Below are positions 33,261 through 45,291 of a stretch of 64,000 bases of DNA, in pieces. The stretch lies in the NCBI GenBank assembly GCA_050084985.1, contig JBITNC010000001.1, positions 56,916,001 through 56,980,000 of the forward strand. Reading direction: 5' to 3'. Position 1 is the first letter of the stretch; every line of letters starts with the position of its first letter. The notes beneath the pieces were generated by a model, which made no database searches, was not told the DNA's origin, and saw nothing but the letters and a program-made list of their open reading frames with translations. This stretch comes from Nageia nagi. Its lineage: Eukaryota; Pinophyta. The position numbers were made by a program, and so were the translations under genes.

Positions 33261-33900
33261 TAATAAAAAAAGAGAACAATTTTGAAAGAGACTTTAAACC
33301 TTTTAAAATCATAATAAAGTTAAAATTTTCTATATTATGAATGAAGCACTATTTATATTTTTTGGTCTATACAAAAATGAAGCTGACTATGAATTGACAG
33401 ATAGGCGAGTTGGATATGGGTAATTGAAACTCTTGAAAATGAGAGACCCAAGTTCTAGTCTCCTCGTTTCCTATTGCAACATATTTAATATCCTATAAAG
33501 TTGTTGGTACATGCAGATGACTTCAAGATCATGCTCTAGGTGGATTTTGATGGAATGGATATCCCTTGATCACAAAATCTAATTCTATAGATACATCTCT
33601 TTTCAAAGGGGGTGGTTTCTCATAAAAAATAATGAAGTGAATTGTCTTGAGAAAATTACTTAACTTTTTTTTTCCATAGATGTTTTGGTGTGAAAATCAT
33701 GTTCATGATGAATTGGACCATATGCATACATATATCAAATCCTATCTTCATGACATCCTCCCCATTGTTTAATCTTAAGGTTACTTTTATATAATTATTT
33801 TTGAAGTATTTGAGATAGATTTTCTTCCTTGCTTTATGCACATTTATGGGATTTTATGGTAATCCTTTAAATGGTGTACTTGGGTGGCCTTATCATAGCA
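33261..33900. other. Unassigned AT-rich stretch
   Basis: I see no supportable gene. It probably holds the decayed tail of element H. The short minus-strand open frame at 33656-33841 ends in a lysine-rich run and may continue the unassigned coding-like stretch to its right. Confidence 0.35.
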
Positions 33901-34760
33901 TAGCTTTAGCTATTATTTTGTTTTATAATTTTAAATATTAGGGTCAACATATTGCTTACTCTTTTTCTTTAATTTTCATTTGCTTGAACTTTGGTCCACT
34001 TCATTTTTCTTATTCACCTTTTAATTCTTCTCCTTGGATATTTTCTTATGATGACTCTTCTCACAAATCTATTATTTGAATACTTCCTTGGTAGTCCTTT
34101 TCTTGTCTTGTTCCTTTTTCCCTCTAGTTCAGCTAGAGATACCCTACTTTGATAAATTGAATTCAATTATGGTGATGGAATCATTTTCTTTGTTTACCTG
34201 TATAGTATGTTGACTCTTTCCTTTATCAATTTCTCCTTCCCCTTTAGAAACTCTTATTCTTTTCCATTTTCTTTTCCATTAAGAGTAAATTAGACCTTTT
34301 TCCATGTTCATAGCTTGGATGTCATTTTAGGTTTCACCTATAAATTATGCTTTTGCTTCCCTATTCTTTTCCTTTCCCTTACTTTTTAACACCCTATCCA
34401 GTGGAATGTCTTCTTCATCCTACCCAACTACGACATTGACACTAGGGTTGATTCTAGGTTATTTAGCTAGAGTTACATCATATACTATTTTAATCACAAA
34501 TTGATGCAGTGGAAAATCTATTCTATCATGCTTAAATTTTTTACAAAATTTACCATAGAATGATGAATAAATAAAAGGAAATTGATTACCTCCTTTTAGT
34601 ATTTAAATGATTTAGTAGTGCAAAGTGGATGGAAAACACCTCCTTATGTCTACCATGTATGGTGATGTATTTAATCAATTACTTCGCTACTCTATCCCAA
34701 GGGTAGTAACATTAGTTTATGATAACATGTTCTATATTTATAAATTTGAGTGTCTTCCCC
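33901..34760 (-). pseudogene. Unrecognised minus-strand coding-like stretch, possibly a retroelement ORF
   Basis: Read on the minus strand from about 34760 downward, phrases with protein character appear: WDRVAK, YITIHGRHKEVFSIHFALLN near 34610-34670, then ISF/FPFYL, DFPLHQFVIKIVYDV near 34490, followed by a strongly charged Lys/Arg/Glu-rich tail to about 33950. The plan (a globular part followed by a charged tail) is like the 3' ORFs of A and G, but I cannot align the sequences. Frames change several times. The call is tentative. Confidence 0.35.
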
Positions 34761-35399
34761 TTTATAATTTTGAACATTTGCAATGTTGTTAAGTTTTGTA
34801 TTCCTCCTAATTTCTTTGCCTATATTCTTGAGTAATGTTTCCTTGGCTATTGTTTGTACTATAAAATTCACTTATAAACCTTGGACTAAACATTTTTCCC
34901 TCATTCACGTTCTTCATATTGCTAAAGATAATTATTTATTGAAACCTCTACATGCTTTCATGAACTATTGCAATCCTCCTTCACATAGAATGATTTAGAT
35001 TTTTGGATGTTTCCTTGCCTTTTGGGTATTTGTTGGCTCTATGAAGATTAGTTTTCCCCCATCTTTGTTCTTTATCTCTACAATTTTGCTCTACCTATTG
35101 TGTTTAATATATGCTTTGAATTTTTGATATGAACAAAATTGCATATATCACACTTTATATAGAGATGAATTGATTGCCACCTTATGTGGGAATTAAATGT
35201 GTGCTTATCTAGATACTTTATTCTTTGTACTTTCCTCCAAGTCATCATTATTTACACTATAGTTACAATATTATTTATCCTTTACAAATTTGACCACCTT
35301 GTATTCATAACTTAATTTAACCCCTTTCTCCAAAAGCTACATTCCATAGGTATTTTAATTTGGTTACCTTTTTTCCTTTGTTTTTCCATTATCTTTGGA
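34761..35399. other. Unassigned stretch left of the LINE E 3' end
   Basis: T- and C-rich on the + strand. It may contain the 3' untranslated region of element E. I found no poly-A run (poly-T on this strand) that fixes its end, and no gene. Confidence 0.35.
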
Positions 35400-36754
35400 T
35401 TCATTTCTATTTTTGCAATTCTATAAATTCCCCATCCTCTTATATACCATCAATATTAAATTGTAGATCCTCTATTGTTATTAACATGGATATCTTATAT
35501 ATTGTAGTTTTAATTCTTCTTTTATCGAAGACTTTGCCATTCCTTTCCTTCCATATCTGCCAATACATATGAGGTAGAATGAAGTTCCAAAATGCTTCAT
35601 TTTTTTGTTCTTTGTCATTAACTCCCATTGGATTATATTTCAACAACTAAATCAAGAGTTACCTAAACAAAGTGAAATTTGTTTTCATAAACTTTTAAAC
35701 TTTTGTATCAATTCATGATCCTTAAAAAGATGTTCCTTTGTTTCTTTGGCTTCCATGCAAAGACTACATCTATTTGACATTTGAAAACTTTTCTTTAGAT
35801 ATTTTCAATAGTTGGTATCTTATTTTGAGCTAAAACCCACATAAAGAAGTTAATTTGTGGAACTAAACCTTTTTGTCTATATTTTATTTCAAAGTTCATG
35901 ATTTTCCATATTTTGAGAATTTTGAGATAGTTTATTGCTTCTTTCACTTTGTACATTCCATCTTTTACTCCATCCATCTAGGTTGATCTTTTTGTTTTGA
36001 TAATGTTTTATTTTTCCTTTGTAGTTCCATCTTAACTACCTTCAACTTATTTTCAATATAGTTATTTAGTACCTAAATAATTACCCATTTTGCTTCATTC
36101 TTTTCAAAATATTTTATTGCCATTTCTCCTTGATTCACCATGGCCTAGTTTGTTTCTTTTTTGAATTTTTTTATATTTTATCAAAGGTTTTCTTCTTATC
36201 CAAGCATCTTCCTAGAAGAATATTTTATCTCTTGTGCTTACCTCCCAGGTAATATGCTTTGTAACAAGACATTTAGATTTTAGTAGTCCATTCCAAAAGG
36301 GAGAACCATAGGATGGGTTTTCTATCTTGAGACTTGAGATATTACATTGAAGATATTTGGCCTAACAAATTCTTATCCATTATTAGTATTCTTCCATAGC
36401 TAGTTTCCAAACAACTTTTCTTTTCAATACTTGACTCATTTGGGTTCTTTTCCTTATATCCAAACCACCTAATTTCATTTCCATGCATATATTTTTCCAT
36501 GCTACTAAATCTAGTTTCCTTTTTCTAGCTTCCTTTTCCATAAAAATCTATTACATATATGATAAATATTTTTGCTTATTGAATTTGTTATTTTAAATAC
36601 CAAAGCATTACATATAGGTAAGCTTTTAAGTATGTATCTGATTAATGTGATCTTTCCTGAGTAGCTCAGTATCTTATCTTTCCATCATGTTAATTTGTAT
36701 TTCATATTTTCAAGTAGATTATCATAATATTTTATTCTAAATCTTTCTTGAAAT
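35400..36754 (-). pseudogene. LINE E: RT C-terminal part and zinc-binding (zf-RVT) domain
   Basis: Directly left of D the minus strand reads LFQERFRIKYYDNLLENMKY, KLTWWKDKILSYSGKITLIR and YILKSLP (36750-36610), the standard block after the RT palm in plant LINEs. Further on, GLVPQINFFMWVLAQNKIPT at about 35860-35805 is the reverse-transcriptase zinc-binding domain, and YWQIWKERNGKVFDKRRIKT near 35560 is the usual C-terminus. Several stops and shifts lie between. The expected cysteine/histidine residues after NKIPT are partly lost. Confidence 0.88.
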
Positions 36755-36759
36755 AGGGG
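36755..36759 (+). repeat. Target-site duplication of element D, left copy
   Basis: AGGGG directly before TGATGG at 36760, repeated exactly at 45287-45291. Confidence 0.95.
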
Positions 36760-37248
36760 TGATGGAATTAGTTCTACACTAATCCTGAAGGTCCAAGACT
36801 ATAGGAAACTTAATCATTCAACATCTACAAGCTAATAACACCATTCACACAAGATAACACCAATATAAGTGGTTCCTCCCTCCTTGGGAGTACATCCACA
36901 ACTAGATCTCAATTCTCAAACTATGCACCCTCTTACTACAATTCCTTTCTTTCCTACACAAACTAGTAGAGTAATCTTACTCAAAATCTAAGTGATATTA
37001 CATGAGGAGAGGCCCTCTATTTATAGCATGAGAGCACCTCCCTAACCTCCCTTTAACCCAAGGGTAAGGTTAGGGTTACAATAAATATATTACCTAACTT
37101 TAACCTACCAACTCACCACATGGTAAGGTCAAAGTTTACATGATAAAGAATTCAATTAATCCCTTAAGGTATCTAAATATCCTTTAAGTGATTAATTGAA
37201 TTTACAAGGAGTTTAGATATTCACAATATTTCATTACAAATTCTAACA
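36760..37248 (-). repeat. 3' LTR of element D (left end on + strand)
   Basis: 489 bp. In element orientation it starts TGTTAG and ends CCATCA. Near-identical to 44799-45286. TATAAATAG (minus) at 37017-37025. Confidence 0.97.
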
Positions 37249-37262
37249 CTCCCCCTTAATGC
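37249..37262 (-). other. Polypurine tract of element D
   Basis: On the minus strand GCATTAAGGGGGAG abuts the 3' LTR (TGTTAG). It is a longer version of the tract in B. Confidence 0.9.
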
Positions 37263-38011
37263 AATATTGGGATAGAGCGTAGAAGAGAGAAGAGAGAGAG
37301 TAAGACAGAGTTCTCCTCCATAGAGATACAAGCGGAGATGAGAACAATTACATATTTGAGAATCTTTTTTTTTTTTAGAACTAGTTTCAGACTCACTACA
37401 TTACCATTTGACAAAATGGTTTACAATACAATCATTAACCACAACTGGTTTCACTGTACATAGTAGTCGATCAACTTTAAGCTGACATGTGAGTCTCCAT
37501 GAGCTTGCTTACACAAGGTGAGTAACCTGCATTTTTGAAGAAGATCTTGCATGCTACAAGCAACTCATGAAAAAATAGTTAGATGCATCATATATTCATT
37601 TTATTAATAGGAGAATCAAATAATGCCATCTTATAAATAACTGATCAATGGTGCACTATAAGTCATCACGAAGATGCCAAGCCATCACTCATAGTCACCT
37701 GTTGTATATAGACATTTGTTGATTATTAATAGAGCATAACATATAGATGACTATACAATGCCTAAAGACACATACCAGATCTTCTCATATGAATACTTGA
37801 ACAATGAAACTGATTGATCAATTATATGCTCAAAAAATGTAACAAGTTTCTCACGTAGAGCAAACTTACCACGAAGGTATAAAATGTACTAGAAGTTCCT
37901 CACACAGAGCGAACTTACCATGGAGGTATATCATAATCAACACTATATAACAACAACAAAAAAAAGAGCCTCTTAGAGATGAAGTTGTCATCACTAACAA
38001 AAGTTCAAACT

Positions 38012-39540
38012 TCACTCCCCCTTGGGGTCAACTTCACCAACCCTGAGAATCCCTAAGCTTGCTGAACTAAGCTTTAGAAGGGGCTTGGTGAATAAATCAG
38101 TCAAGTTTATAGTAGATGGACATACTCAAGTGTATGATGTCATCTAAAACCTTCTTCCTGATAAAATGGGCTTGGGATTTCCACATGTTTGATTCTTCTG
38201 ATGGAACACAGGATTCTTAGCCAAAGAGATAGCCAATTGATTATCTGAAGAAATAAGAGATGGGCCATTTTGCTCATACCCAATTTTGTTCAGAAGATGC
38301 CTCATCCAAATAGCTTCTGGGTGGCAATAGACATGGCTTGATATTCAGCTTCGGTGGTAGAAAGAGTCACAGTAGGTTGCTTCTTGGAAGCCCAAGAGAT
38401 AGCACCTAAACTAATGCTGAACACATATGCAGAGGTTGATTTTCTGTCATCTCTATCTCCCCCATAATCAAAATCTGAGAACCTAGAGAGAACAATCGAG
38501 GGAACTTTAGAATACTTAATAGCAAGATCCTTTGTCCCTACCACATACCTCAATATTTTCTTAACAGCATTGAAGTGCTCAACATATGGTTTTTGCATGA
38601 ATCGTGCCATCAAATTCATTGCAAAGGCAATATCAGGTCGAGAGATAGTTAGATACAGAAGACTACCCGATCAATTACCTATAAGCTATAGCATCAGCCA
38701 ACTGAGAATCTGAGCTTTGAGATACAATGATTCTAGGCGAAATAGGTATTGTAGCATATCTACACTCCTCATTCCAAACTTTTGCAAGATGTCTGATATA
38801 TACTTAGATTGACTAAGATAAGTACAATCTTTATGTTGGTATACTTGCATCCCAAGATAGTAATGCAATAGACCTAGATCATCATTTCAAATGTTGCCTT
38901 TAGTTTGGATATGCACTCTTGGATGATTTAATATGATTGCCAGTTATGAGAAGATCATCCACATAAAGGAGAATTAAGACCACATATTTTCCTTGATTGA
39001 GTACATAGAGATCTGAGTCAAAGAAGCACTTGGAAAAACTAATATCTGCAAAGAATCCTAAAATTTTCTTGTACCATGCTCTAGGTGCTTGCTTAAGTCC
39101 ATACAAAACTTCTTTAGCTTGCACAAAAAGACTCTTTACCTTCTGGAATAAATCCTTCTGGTTGATTCATGTAGATTTCTACATCCAAGTCACCATTGAG
39201 AAATGCACTCTTGACATCAAGTTGAAAAACTTTCCATCCTTGAGCTGCAGAAAGAGCAAGGATTATCCTAACAGTAGGCATCTTGGCCACAAGAGCAAAG
39301 GTTTCTCATAATCAATACCATATTTCTGAGCGAATCCTTTGGCCACTAACCTTGCTTTGTATTTTTCAATTTCTCCATCAGAATTGTACTTGACCTTGTA
39401 TATCCATTTATTTCCAATCACATTTTTCTCATTGGGATAAGGAACCAAATTCCAAGTTTCATTTTTCATGAGTGCCTCTACTCAACTTTCATAGCTTCCA
39501 TCCAACACTCTTGCTTGGAAGCTTCTTTGAAGATTGATGG
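38012..39540 (-). pseudogene. Element D reverse transcriptase and RNase H
   Basis: Read on the minus strand: [20 protein letters not shown] (39469), [20 protein letters not shown], then after a shift the YGLKQAPRAWYKKI block (39100) and VLILLYVDDLLITGN with an intact YVDD (about 38960). HYYLGMQVYQHKDCTYLSQS follows at 38860. RNase H is seen at 38619-38302: KSTSAYVFSISLGAISWASK and TTEAEYQAMS. The C-terminus TDLFTKPLLKLSSASLGILR ends at a TGA at 38012. At least two frameshifts (near 39265 and 38690) break it. Confidence 0.92.
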
Positions 39541-41009
39541 CTCATTCGTATTATCAATTTTGGCAAATAAATATTTATTCAAGGTCATACTCCTTGTAAT
39601 TCTCTGAGCTAGAGAATTTTGCTCTTATGGTGACTTCCCTACATGATCATCCAACCAGTTAGTTGTAGGTGAAGAATCATCTGAATCAGACACCTCAGCA
39701 TGAGAAGTCGTATCCTCAGGAAGTTCATTGAACTTGACATCCCTAGAAATAAAGACTATTTTATGGGATGAGGAGTAGAGCCTTAACCTCTATGTTGATT
39801 ATCATACCCCACAAAGATGCATTTTTCTGATCTTTTATCCAACTTCTTTCTTTTCTCTGAGGTAATGAAGGCAAATGCATCACAACTGAAGACTCTAAAG
39901 TGTGAGATGTTAGGTTTCTTTCCTATCCATACTTCATACATAGTTTTACCTTCAATTGCTTTAGTAGGACACCTATTTAGGTGTGAATAGTAGTGTGAAC
40001 AGCTTCACCCCATAAGAAACTAGGAAGGTTACCCAACATGCACCTTGCCATTTCCATAATGGTTCGATTCTTCCTTTCAGCAACTCCATTTTGTTGAGGG
40101 GTGTAAGAGATTATGAATTGCCAGCTTGATCCCATGTTTAACATAATAGTTGTAAACTCATTGCTATTATACTCACCCCCATTATCAGATCTCAGCATCT
40201 TGATCTTAAAATCAGTTTGATTTTTAACAAGAGCCTTGAATTCTTTAAAACTATCAAAATTTTTATCCTTATGCTCAAGTAGATAACCAAATGTCATCCT
40301 ACTAATTCATCAATGAAGGTCAGAACATAAGAAGCTCCCCCTAGAGACTTAGTCTGAAATGGACCCATCAAATCTAATGCACAAGTTGAAGAGGACGAGT
40401 AGCCGAGTTGCCTTATCTTTTTCAAACTTTTGCCTATTCATCTTTCCTAGAATGCACCTTTCACAGAGACCAATTGTGGGTGAAATATTAGGTAGACCTT
40501 CCACAAGTTCTTGATTTTTCATATCTTGAATACTCTTGTGGTTAAGGTGCCCTAATCGTTGATGCCAAAGATTACCCTTTGAACAAACATTTGCAGCAAG
40601 ACACATCTTTGAAGGAACTTGATCCATAATATAAAGGTCATCCTTTACTGATCCTTTCATCAAGGTGGCAAGTCCTTTCTTAACACACCAAGAGTGTGAG
40701 GTAAACTCAAATGAGTATCCTTTCCTTGTAATCTGAATTACGGAGATAAGATTCATCCTTATTTTAGGCACATAAAAGACATTATCAAGAACCTTTCCAT
40801 GAATCTTCACACTCCCTATTCCTTGAACATCAAGGACTAAATTATCACCTATCACAACTGCATCCTTCTTGTACTTATGAAAGTTTTCAAACTTATCCTT
40901 TTCATAACACATGTGATTAGTGCATCTTGAATCAACAATCCAATCATTTGAAATAGTTTGAGTCACTGAGTAGTAGGCAACAGTAGTAGCATGCTTGTTC
41001 TTCTTTTTA
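39541..41009 (-). pseudogene. Element D protease and integrase
   Basis: DWIVDSRCTNHMCYEKDKFE near 40940 is the copia protease site with D-S-G changed to D-S-R. LWHQRLGHLNHKSIQDM and then CERCILGKMNRQKF near 40540-40440 form the H-H-C-C zinc-binding part. The integrase core is TFIDELVG near 40310 (first Asp kept), MLRSDNGGEYNSNEF near 40190 (second Asp kept) and NGVAERKNRTIMEMARCML near 40060 (Glu kept). The 40349-41026 piece is open for 225 codons. Frame breaks occur near 40400 and 39975. The linker to RT (39540-39970) is degraded. Confidence 0.92.
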
Positions 41010-41907
41010 TTATTGAAATTTTTCACATTTGCATTTCCCTTGCCTTTTTAGCAAATTTCTTTTTACGATAATCATACTCTTTGTGACCAAAGATGCCACA
41101 AAAGTTACAATTTCCATCAAACTTTTCCTTAGGTTTTGGATTGCTTGATCTAGCTTTGTCATTCCTTTGCTTGAAGTTGCCATTATTGTTGCCCTTTTTC
41201 TCATGCTTCCTGAAGGTAGATGAGGATTTGTTATCTTTGGATTTATAATGATTGAACTTCTTCTTGAAAGGAGTTTTGGTTGCTCCTAGAGCAATGTGAT
41301 TGTCCTTTGGAGAGAAGTTCAACATTTTCTTATTCAAAGTTTTCTCATGCTTCAGAAGGAGTCTAGAAAGGTTATCAAGAGAGATGACATCTTCTTCATC
41401 ATCGAGCCTAGTTTCCATAACTATGACAAAGTTACTGAACTTTGTAGAAAGGCTTTGAAGAATGATGAATACCATGAACTCATCATTGATCCAGTTGCAC
41501 CCACAGCCAACCTATTGTGTCCTGAGGTCAATGATTTTGTTCAAGTAAATAGAAGCACTTTCATCTTCACCTTGATGATATTGCAACAACTTTTTTAAAA
41601 TAGTGAACCTCCTTGAAAAATTTGACCTAAGGTAAATTTTCTTCAGCCTATCCCAAGCTTCCTTTGTTGATGTTGAAGAAGAGATCATGAGAAGTACGTC
41701 ATCTAAAACTGCATGATAAATCATTGAAGTTGCTAACTCATTCTTTGAGTTGTAGATTTCAAGAGCCTTCTCATTTGTAGGAGCAACCAAGTCTTCATTA
41801 ACTGTCTGCCACAGCTTCCTTGCTTGTAACATAGCTTTCATACGAGGTTCCCATATGCCGAAGTTGGAACCATCAAGCATATGCTTGGGTATGAAGGTTT
41901 CAACCAT
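41010..41907 (-). pseudogene. Element D gag
   Basis: Starts at ATG 41907 (MVETFIPKHMLDGSNFGIWE), two bases after a strong 3' splice site. It reads 131 codons to a TAG at 41512-41514, then continues in the same frame (MVFIILQSLSTKFSNFVIVM) to 41023. The nucleocapsid knuckle CNFCGIFGHKEYDY has its last cysteine replaced by tyrosine. A one-base shift near 41030 separates it from the protease frame. The start choice is supported by the match to B and by the adjacent acceptor. Confidence 0.92.
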
Positions 41908-41909
41908 TG

Positions 41910-44703
41910 CTACACAAAAGTAAATAAGTAAGAAGAATGAATAAATTTCTACAATTTACCATCTATACAAATCAAACATTGATAAGTAAACATGTCCCAC
42001 ATGTGCAAACTTATAAACCAAGATCCGTAGAAGGATAAAGTTAAGGTTGTTTTCTTGTATAGAATTAGGCCTTCACCTGGATGCCCGCAAAGTGGAGCCC
42101 AAGTACTACCAGTCCTCAATTAGTTCACCTTAGTCAGTAATATACTCTCTCAAGGAGAAGTACCAACTATTTTCCAAGGATCTGATGTATGTTGGACCGG
42201 CCATTTTAATTATCTTGTTTAAGGTTTTCAAGTTTTCCTCCTAGGTTATCAGGATAATCCTTGAATGGACGTGCAAACATGTGGTATCACTACACACATG
42301 CCTGTCCACCTAATAGAGTTATGTCCAATCCAACAGAGGTCTTAGGGGCAATTAAGATGGATTTACCACCACTTGGTTCTTCGAACTAAAAAGGCTCCAG
42401 TTTGCCTTGTCCTCCCCTCATGGCTCCCCAAATAAGTCATGTTGTGGAAAAGTACGTGCGGATGTGTTCATTTTAGGGATTACTTTCAATATTTTGCATT
42501 TTGAAAGTATAAAGCAATTATGTAAAAATATAAAGTAAAGTATTAAAAATACATCATCCACAAGAAATTGAAATATAAGAGTCCAATGGGTTTTGTACTA
42601 ACCCCTAAAGGACATTTTTTACATTTTGCATACTTGCTCAAGTTCATAAATTCATTCAACACTTTAATGAATTTAAAAAGGCTAAGTCCTACTTAGCATT
42701 AATCTATTCATTAATTATTTTTTTTTAAAAAAAAAAATTGCATAAGTTCTATAGTTAGCATGAATTCATTTTTAAATGTTCTAAGTCCTACTCATGACTA
42801 GTAAAAAGAAATGCCATAAATAACTTAGCAAAGAATACCTAGGGTTTATTCATAACTTAACATTTAATGAATAAGTCCATTCATACTTGGCATAAATCAT
42901 GAATTCATAAACAATGCTTAAGTCCTACTTTAGCATTAGTTTAAGCATTTAGAGAATTAAAAAATGCATAAGTTAAGCATTAACAAACTTGACATTTAAT
43001 GACTTAAAAAAAGGCACTAAATTCTCCCCCTTCTTACTTAAAAAAGGCACTATAAGCATTTAATTTGAACTTAAAGAAAGAAAATTTTAGAAATACTTGA
43101 TCATGTACCTCCAAAAAAGTTTCTCTTTTAGGTAAGAAAAATATCATGCTCATAAAACTTATGGAGAAAAGAGACTTTAATTTTTGGACAACCACATCTT
43201 GCAAGAGGTAAGGTGTTTACCTATCAAAACTTTATGAGGATTGACTATCATGCTCAAAAAAATTAAATTAGCCTCCTTTTTGGAAAAAAAAAACTTCTAC
43301 CCAACAAGGTTTGACTTCAAATAATTAATGCTTCGTACCAAAAAATTAAAGCATTAGAGACCTTTGCAAATAATAAAAAAAATTTCCAACTCAAAAATTA
43401 ATGCATTGTCTCTCATCCAACAAGAAGTTGTTGAAAAGTTTGTTATTTTTAATGAAGAGAGGTAAAAAAATGTTGATAAACATGTGGGCGCTGCCAAGGG
43501 TGACAGTCGGTGAGGGAGCAATGTGAGGAGAAGGCATCAGGAGGCGTAGCCACGGGGGGGGCTTTCAGTGAGAGAGGAGGTGAAGCTGCAGATAGCCTCT
43601 CATACAAGTTTATCAGGGCACTTACAATTCTTCCATGGTGGCATAAACTCGAAGAAAACTGGTAAAGGTTGCATTTGGTTGTGGAGCAGCGATGGTAGAG
43701 GTAGCATTTGGTTGTGAAGGCAACAACGATAGAGGTTACATTCAGCTATGGAGGCAACAACGATGACGTAATATGTGAACTAATGCTCTGGTAGACATGT
43801 ATGCAGAATAAGGAAAAAAAGAAAGGCCAGTGATAGTAGTCAGGGTTGATAGGGCAGCTTTGAGCGGTCAAGCGGTAGATAGGGATGGGAAGAGTGTCGC
43901 ATGATGCATCGATGGTGGTTGGAGATGGGAGGGCGTTGCCTGGGTTGGAAGCTGCCCATTATTTTTTTTTAACAATGCCAAACATTTTGAACTGCCCATC
44001 AATGGCAGCCCAACATACGCAGTTGGTTCTCAAGAAGGGGTAGGCCGGAAGGAATGGCTTAATAGGCCGTGCAAAAGTTCATGAAGGTCACGATCTCCTT
44101 AAAAATATTTAATTGTTTAAGTTTTAAATGTTATAAAAAAAAGCCGCTTCTCTAAAAAAAATTGTCAATACTGTTCTCCCAAGCACAAACCGATCATGTT
44201 GAAGCCAGAATGAATTCACAGTTTGTAACAAAATTCACCCAGCAAAAAGGTCTCAACAATGATTTGTTTACAGATTTTTTTTTTTAAATTAAACCAACAA
44301 TGATCAAACCAATACTAATTTTAATATTGTATTCCTCCTTTTAAAAATATTTATATATATAAATATATATAAAGTTGCAAATAAAATAAAAAAATTAAAA
44401 TTTCTCCCTCTCACAAAAGAAATTACCCATTTTTATTAACAAAAGGGTTAAAAAAAAATTATCTTCTCCATAAGATAGAAAAAAAATTCCTCAACTTAAT
44501 TTTTGTATACTATCCTCTTAAATAATGAGCAAATAAGCAATTTGAAAAAAAAAATTACACAAAAGAGGTTAGTATCAAAAATTGTTAATCATATTTAGCT
44601 CAACAATAGTCAACATATAGCACACAATATGTTAGTAGTAAAATACAATTATTCTATAATTAACCAAGAAGGTAAAAAATGTATACCTTCTATTATGTTT
44701 TAC
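41910..44703 (-). other. Candidate leader intron of element D
   Basis: Minus strand: donor GTTGAG|GTAAAAC at 44704/44703, and acceptor TTACTTTTGTGTAG|CAATGG ending at 41910, two bases before the gag ATG. The pyrimidine-rich tract TCATTCTTCTTACTTATTTAC precedes the AG by a normal distance. B has the same pair of sites. The 2.8 kb between holds a G-rich section (43480-43960), a short minisatellite and a block shared with B (42060-42440). It has no coding region I recognise. Confidence 0.5.
43667..43767 (+). repeat. Three ~34-bp tandem units in the leader of element D
   Basis: Units start GGTTGCATTTGGTTGTGG (43667), GGTAGCATTTGGTTGTGA (43700) and GGTTACATTCAGCTATGG (43734). Units 2 and 3 share GGCAACAACGAT. 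They lie in an unusually G-rich part of the element. Confidence 0.7.
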
Positions 44704-44780
44704 CTCAACAATGTAAGAAGATGAGAAATGGAGACCTTCAAATTGAAGAAGTTTCAAAAAATGTTGAAGGAGCTTCCACA

Positions 44781-44796
44781 CCAAGCTCTGATACCA
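44781..44796 (-). other. Primer-binding site of element D
   Basis: On the minus strand TGGTATCAGAGCTTGG, two bases from the 5' LTR. It is the plant initiator-tRNA-Met complement, also used by C. Confidence 0.95.
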
Positions 44797-44798
44797 AT

Positions 44799-45286
44799 TG
44801 ATGGAATTAGTTCTACACTAATCCTCAAGGTCCAAGACTATAGGAAACTTAATCATTCAACATCTACAAGCTAATAACACCATTCACACAATATAACATC
44901 AATATAGTGGTTCCTCCCTCCTTGGGAGTACATCCACAACTAGATCTCAATTCTCAAACTATGCACCCTCTTACTACAATTCCTTTCTTTCCTACACAAA
45001 CTAGTAGAGTAATCTTAATCAAAATCTAAGTGATATTACATGAGGAGAGGCCCTCTATTTATAGCATGAGAGCACCTCCCTAACCTCCCTTTAACCCAAG
45101 GGTAAGGTTAGGGTTACAATAAATATATTACCTAACTTTAACCTACCAACTCACTACATGGTAAGGTCAAAGTTTACATGATAAAGAATTCAATTAATCC
45201 CTTAAGGTATCTAAATATCCTTTAAGTGATTAATTGAATTTACAAGGAGTTTAGATATTCACAATATTTCATTACAAATTCTAACA
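44799..45286 (-). repeat. 5' LTR of element D (right end on + strand)
   Basis: 488 bp, nearly identical to 36760-37248. TATAAATAG (minus) at 45055-45063 is the likely promoter. AGGGG follows at 45287. Confidence 0.97.
45055..45063 (-). promoter_or_regulatory. TATA box in 5' LTR of element D
   Basis: TATAAATAG followed by AGGGCCTCTCCTC on the minus strand, identical in the other LTR (37017-37025) and nearly the same in B. Confidence 0.75.
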
Positions 45287-45291
45287 AGGGG
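45287..45291 (+). repeat. Target-site duplication of element D, right copy
   Basis: AGGGG, identical to 36755-36759. The LINE E reading TYLGMPL ends here and continues as LFQERF on the other side. Confidence 0.95.

Larger units (their letters stand above)
36760..45286 (-). mobile_element. Element D: young Ty1/copia LTR retrotransposon, minus strand, inside LINE E
   Basis: 8527 bp, bounded by LTRs at 36760-37248 and 44799-45286 and by a perfect AGGGG duplication. A primer site (initiator tRNA-Met type) and a polypurine tract sit where they should for minus-strand orientation. By eye the LTRs differ by five substitutions and one 1-base indel in 488 bp, far less than the LTRs of B or C, so D is the most recent insertion here. 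Gag, protease, integrase, RT and RNase H are in copia order but with at least four frame disruptions. Motifs such as YGLKQAPRAWY and YVDDLLITGN suggest the Tork/TNT1 side of copia (inference). Confidence 0.97.

Noticed and set aside
33300-33480. Possible tRNA-like sequence
   Set aside because: No T-loop GTTCRANNC or A/B-box pair with a foldable cloverleaf could be found; the same holds for the rest of the window.
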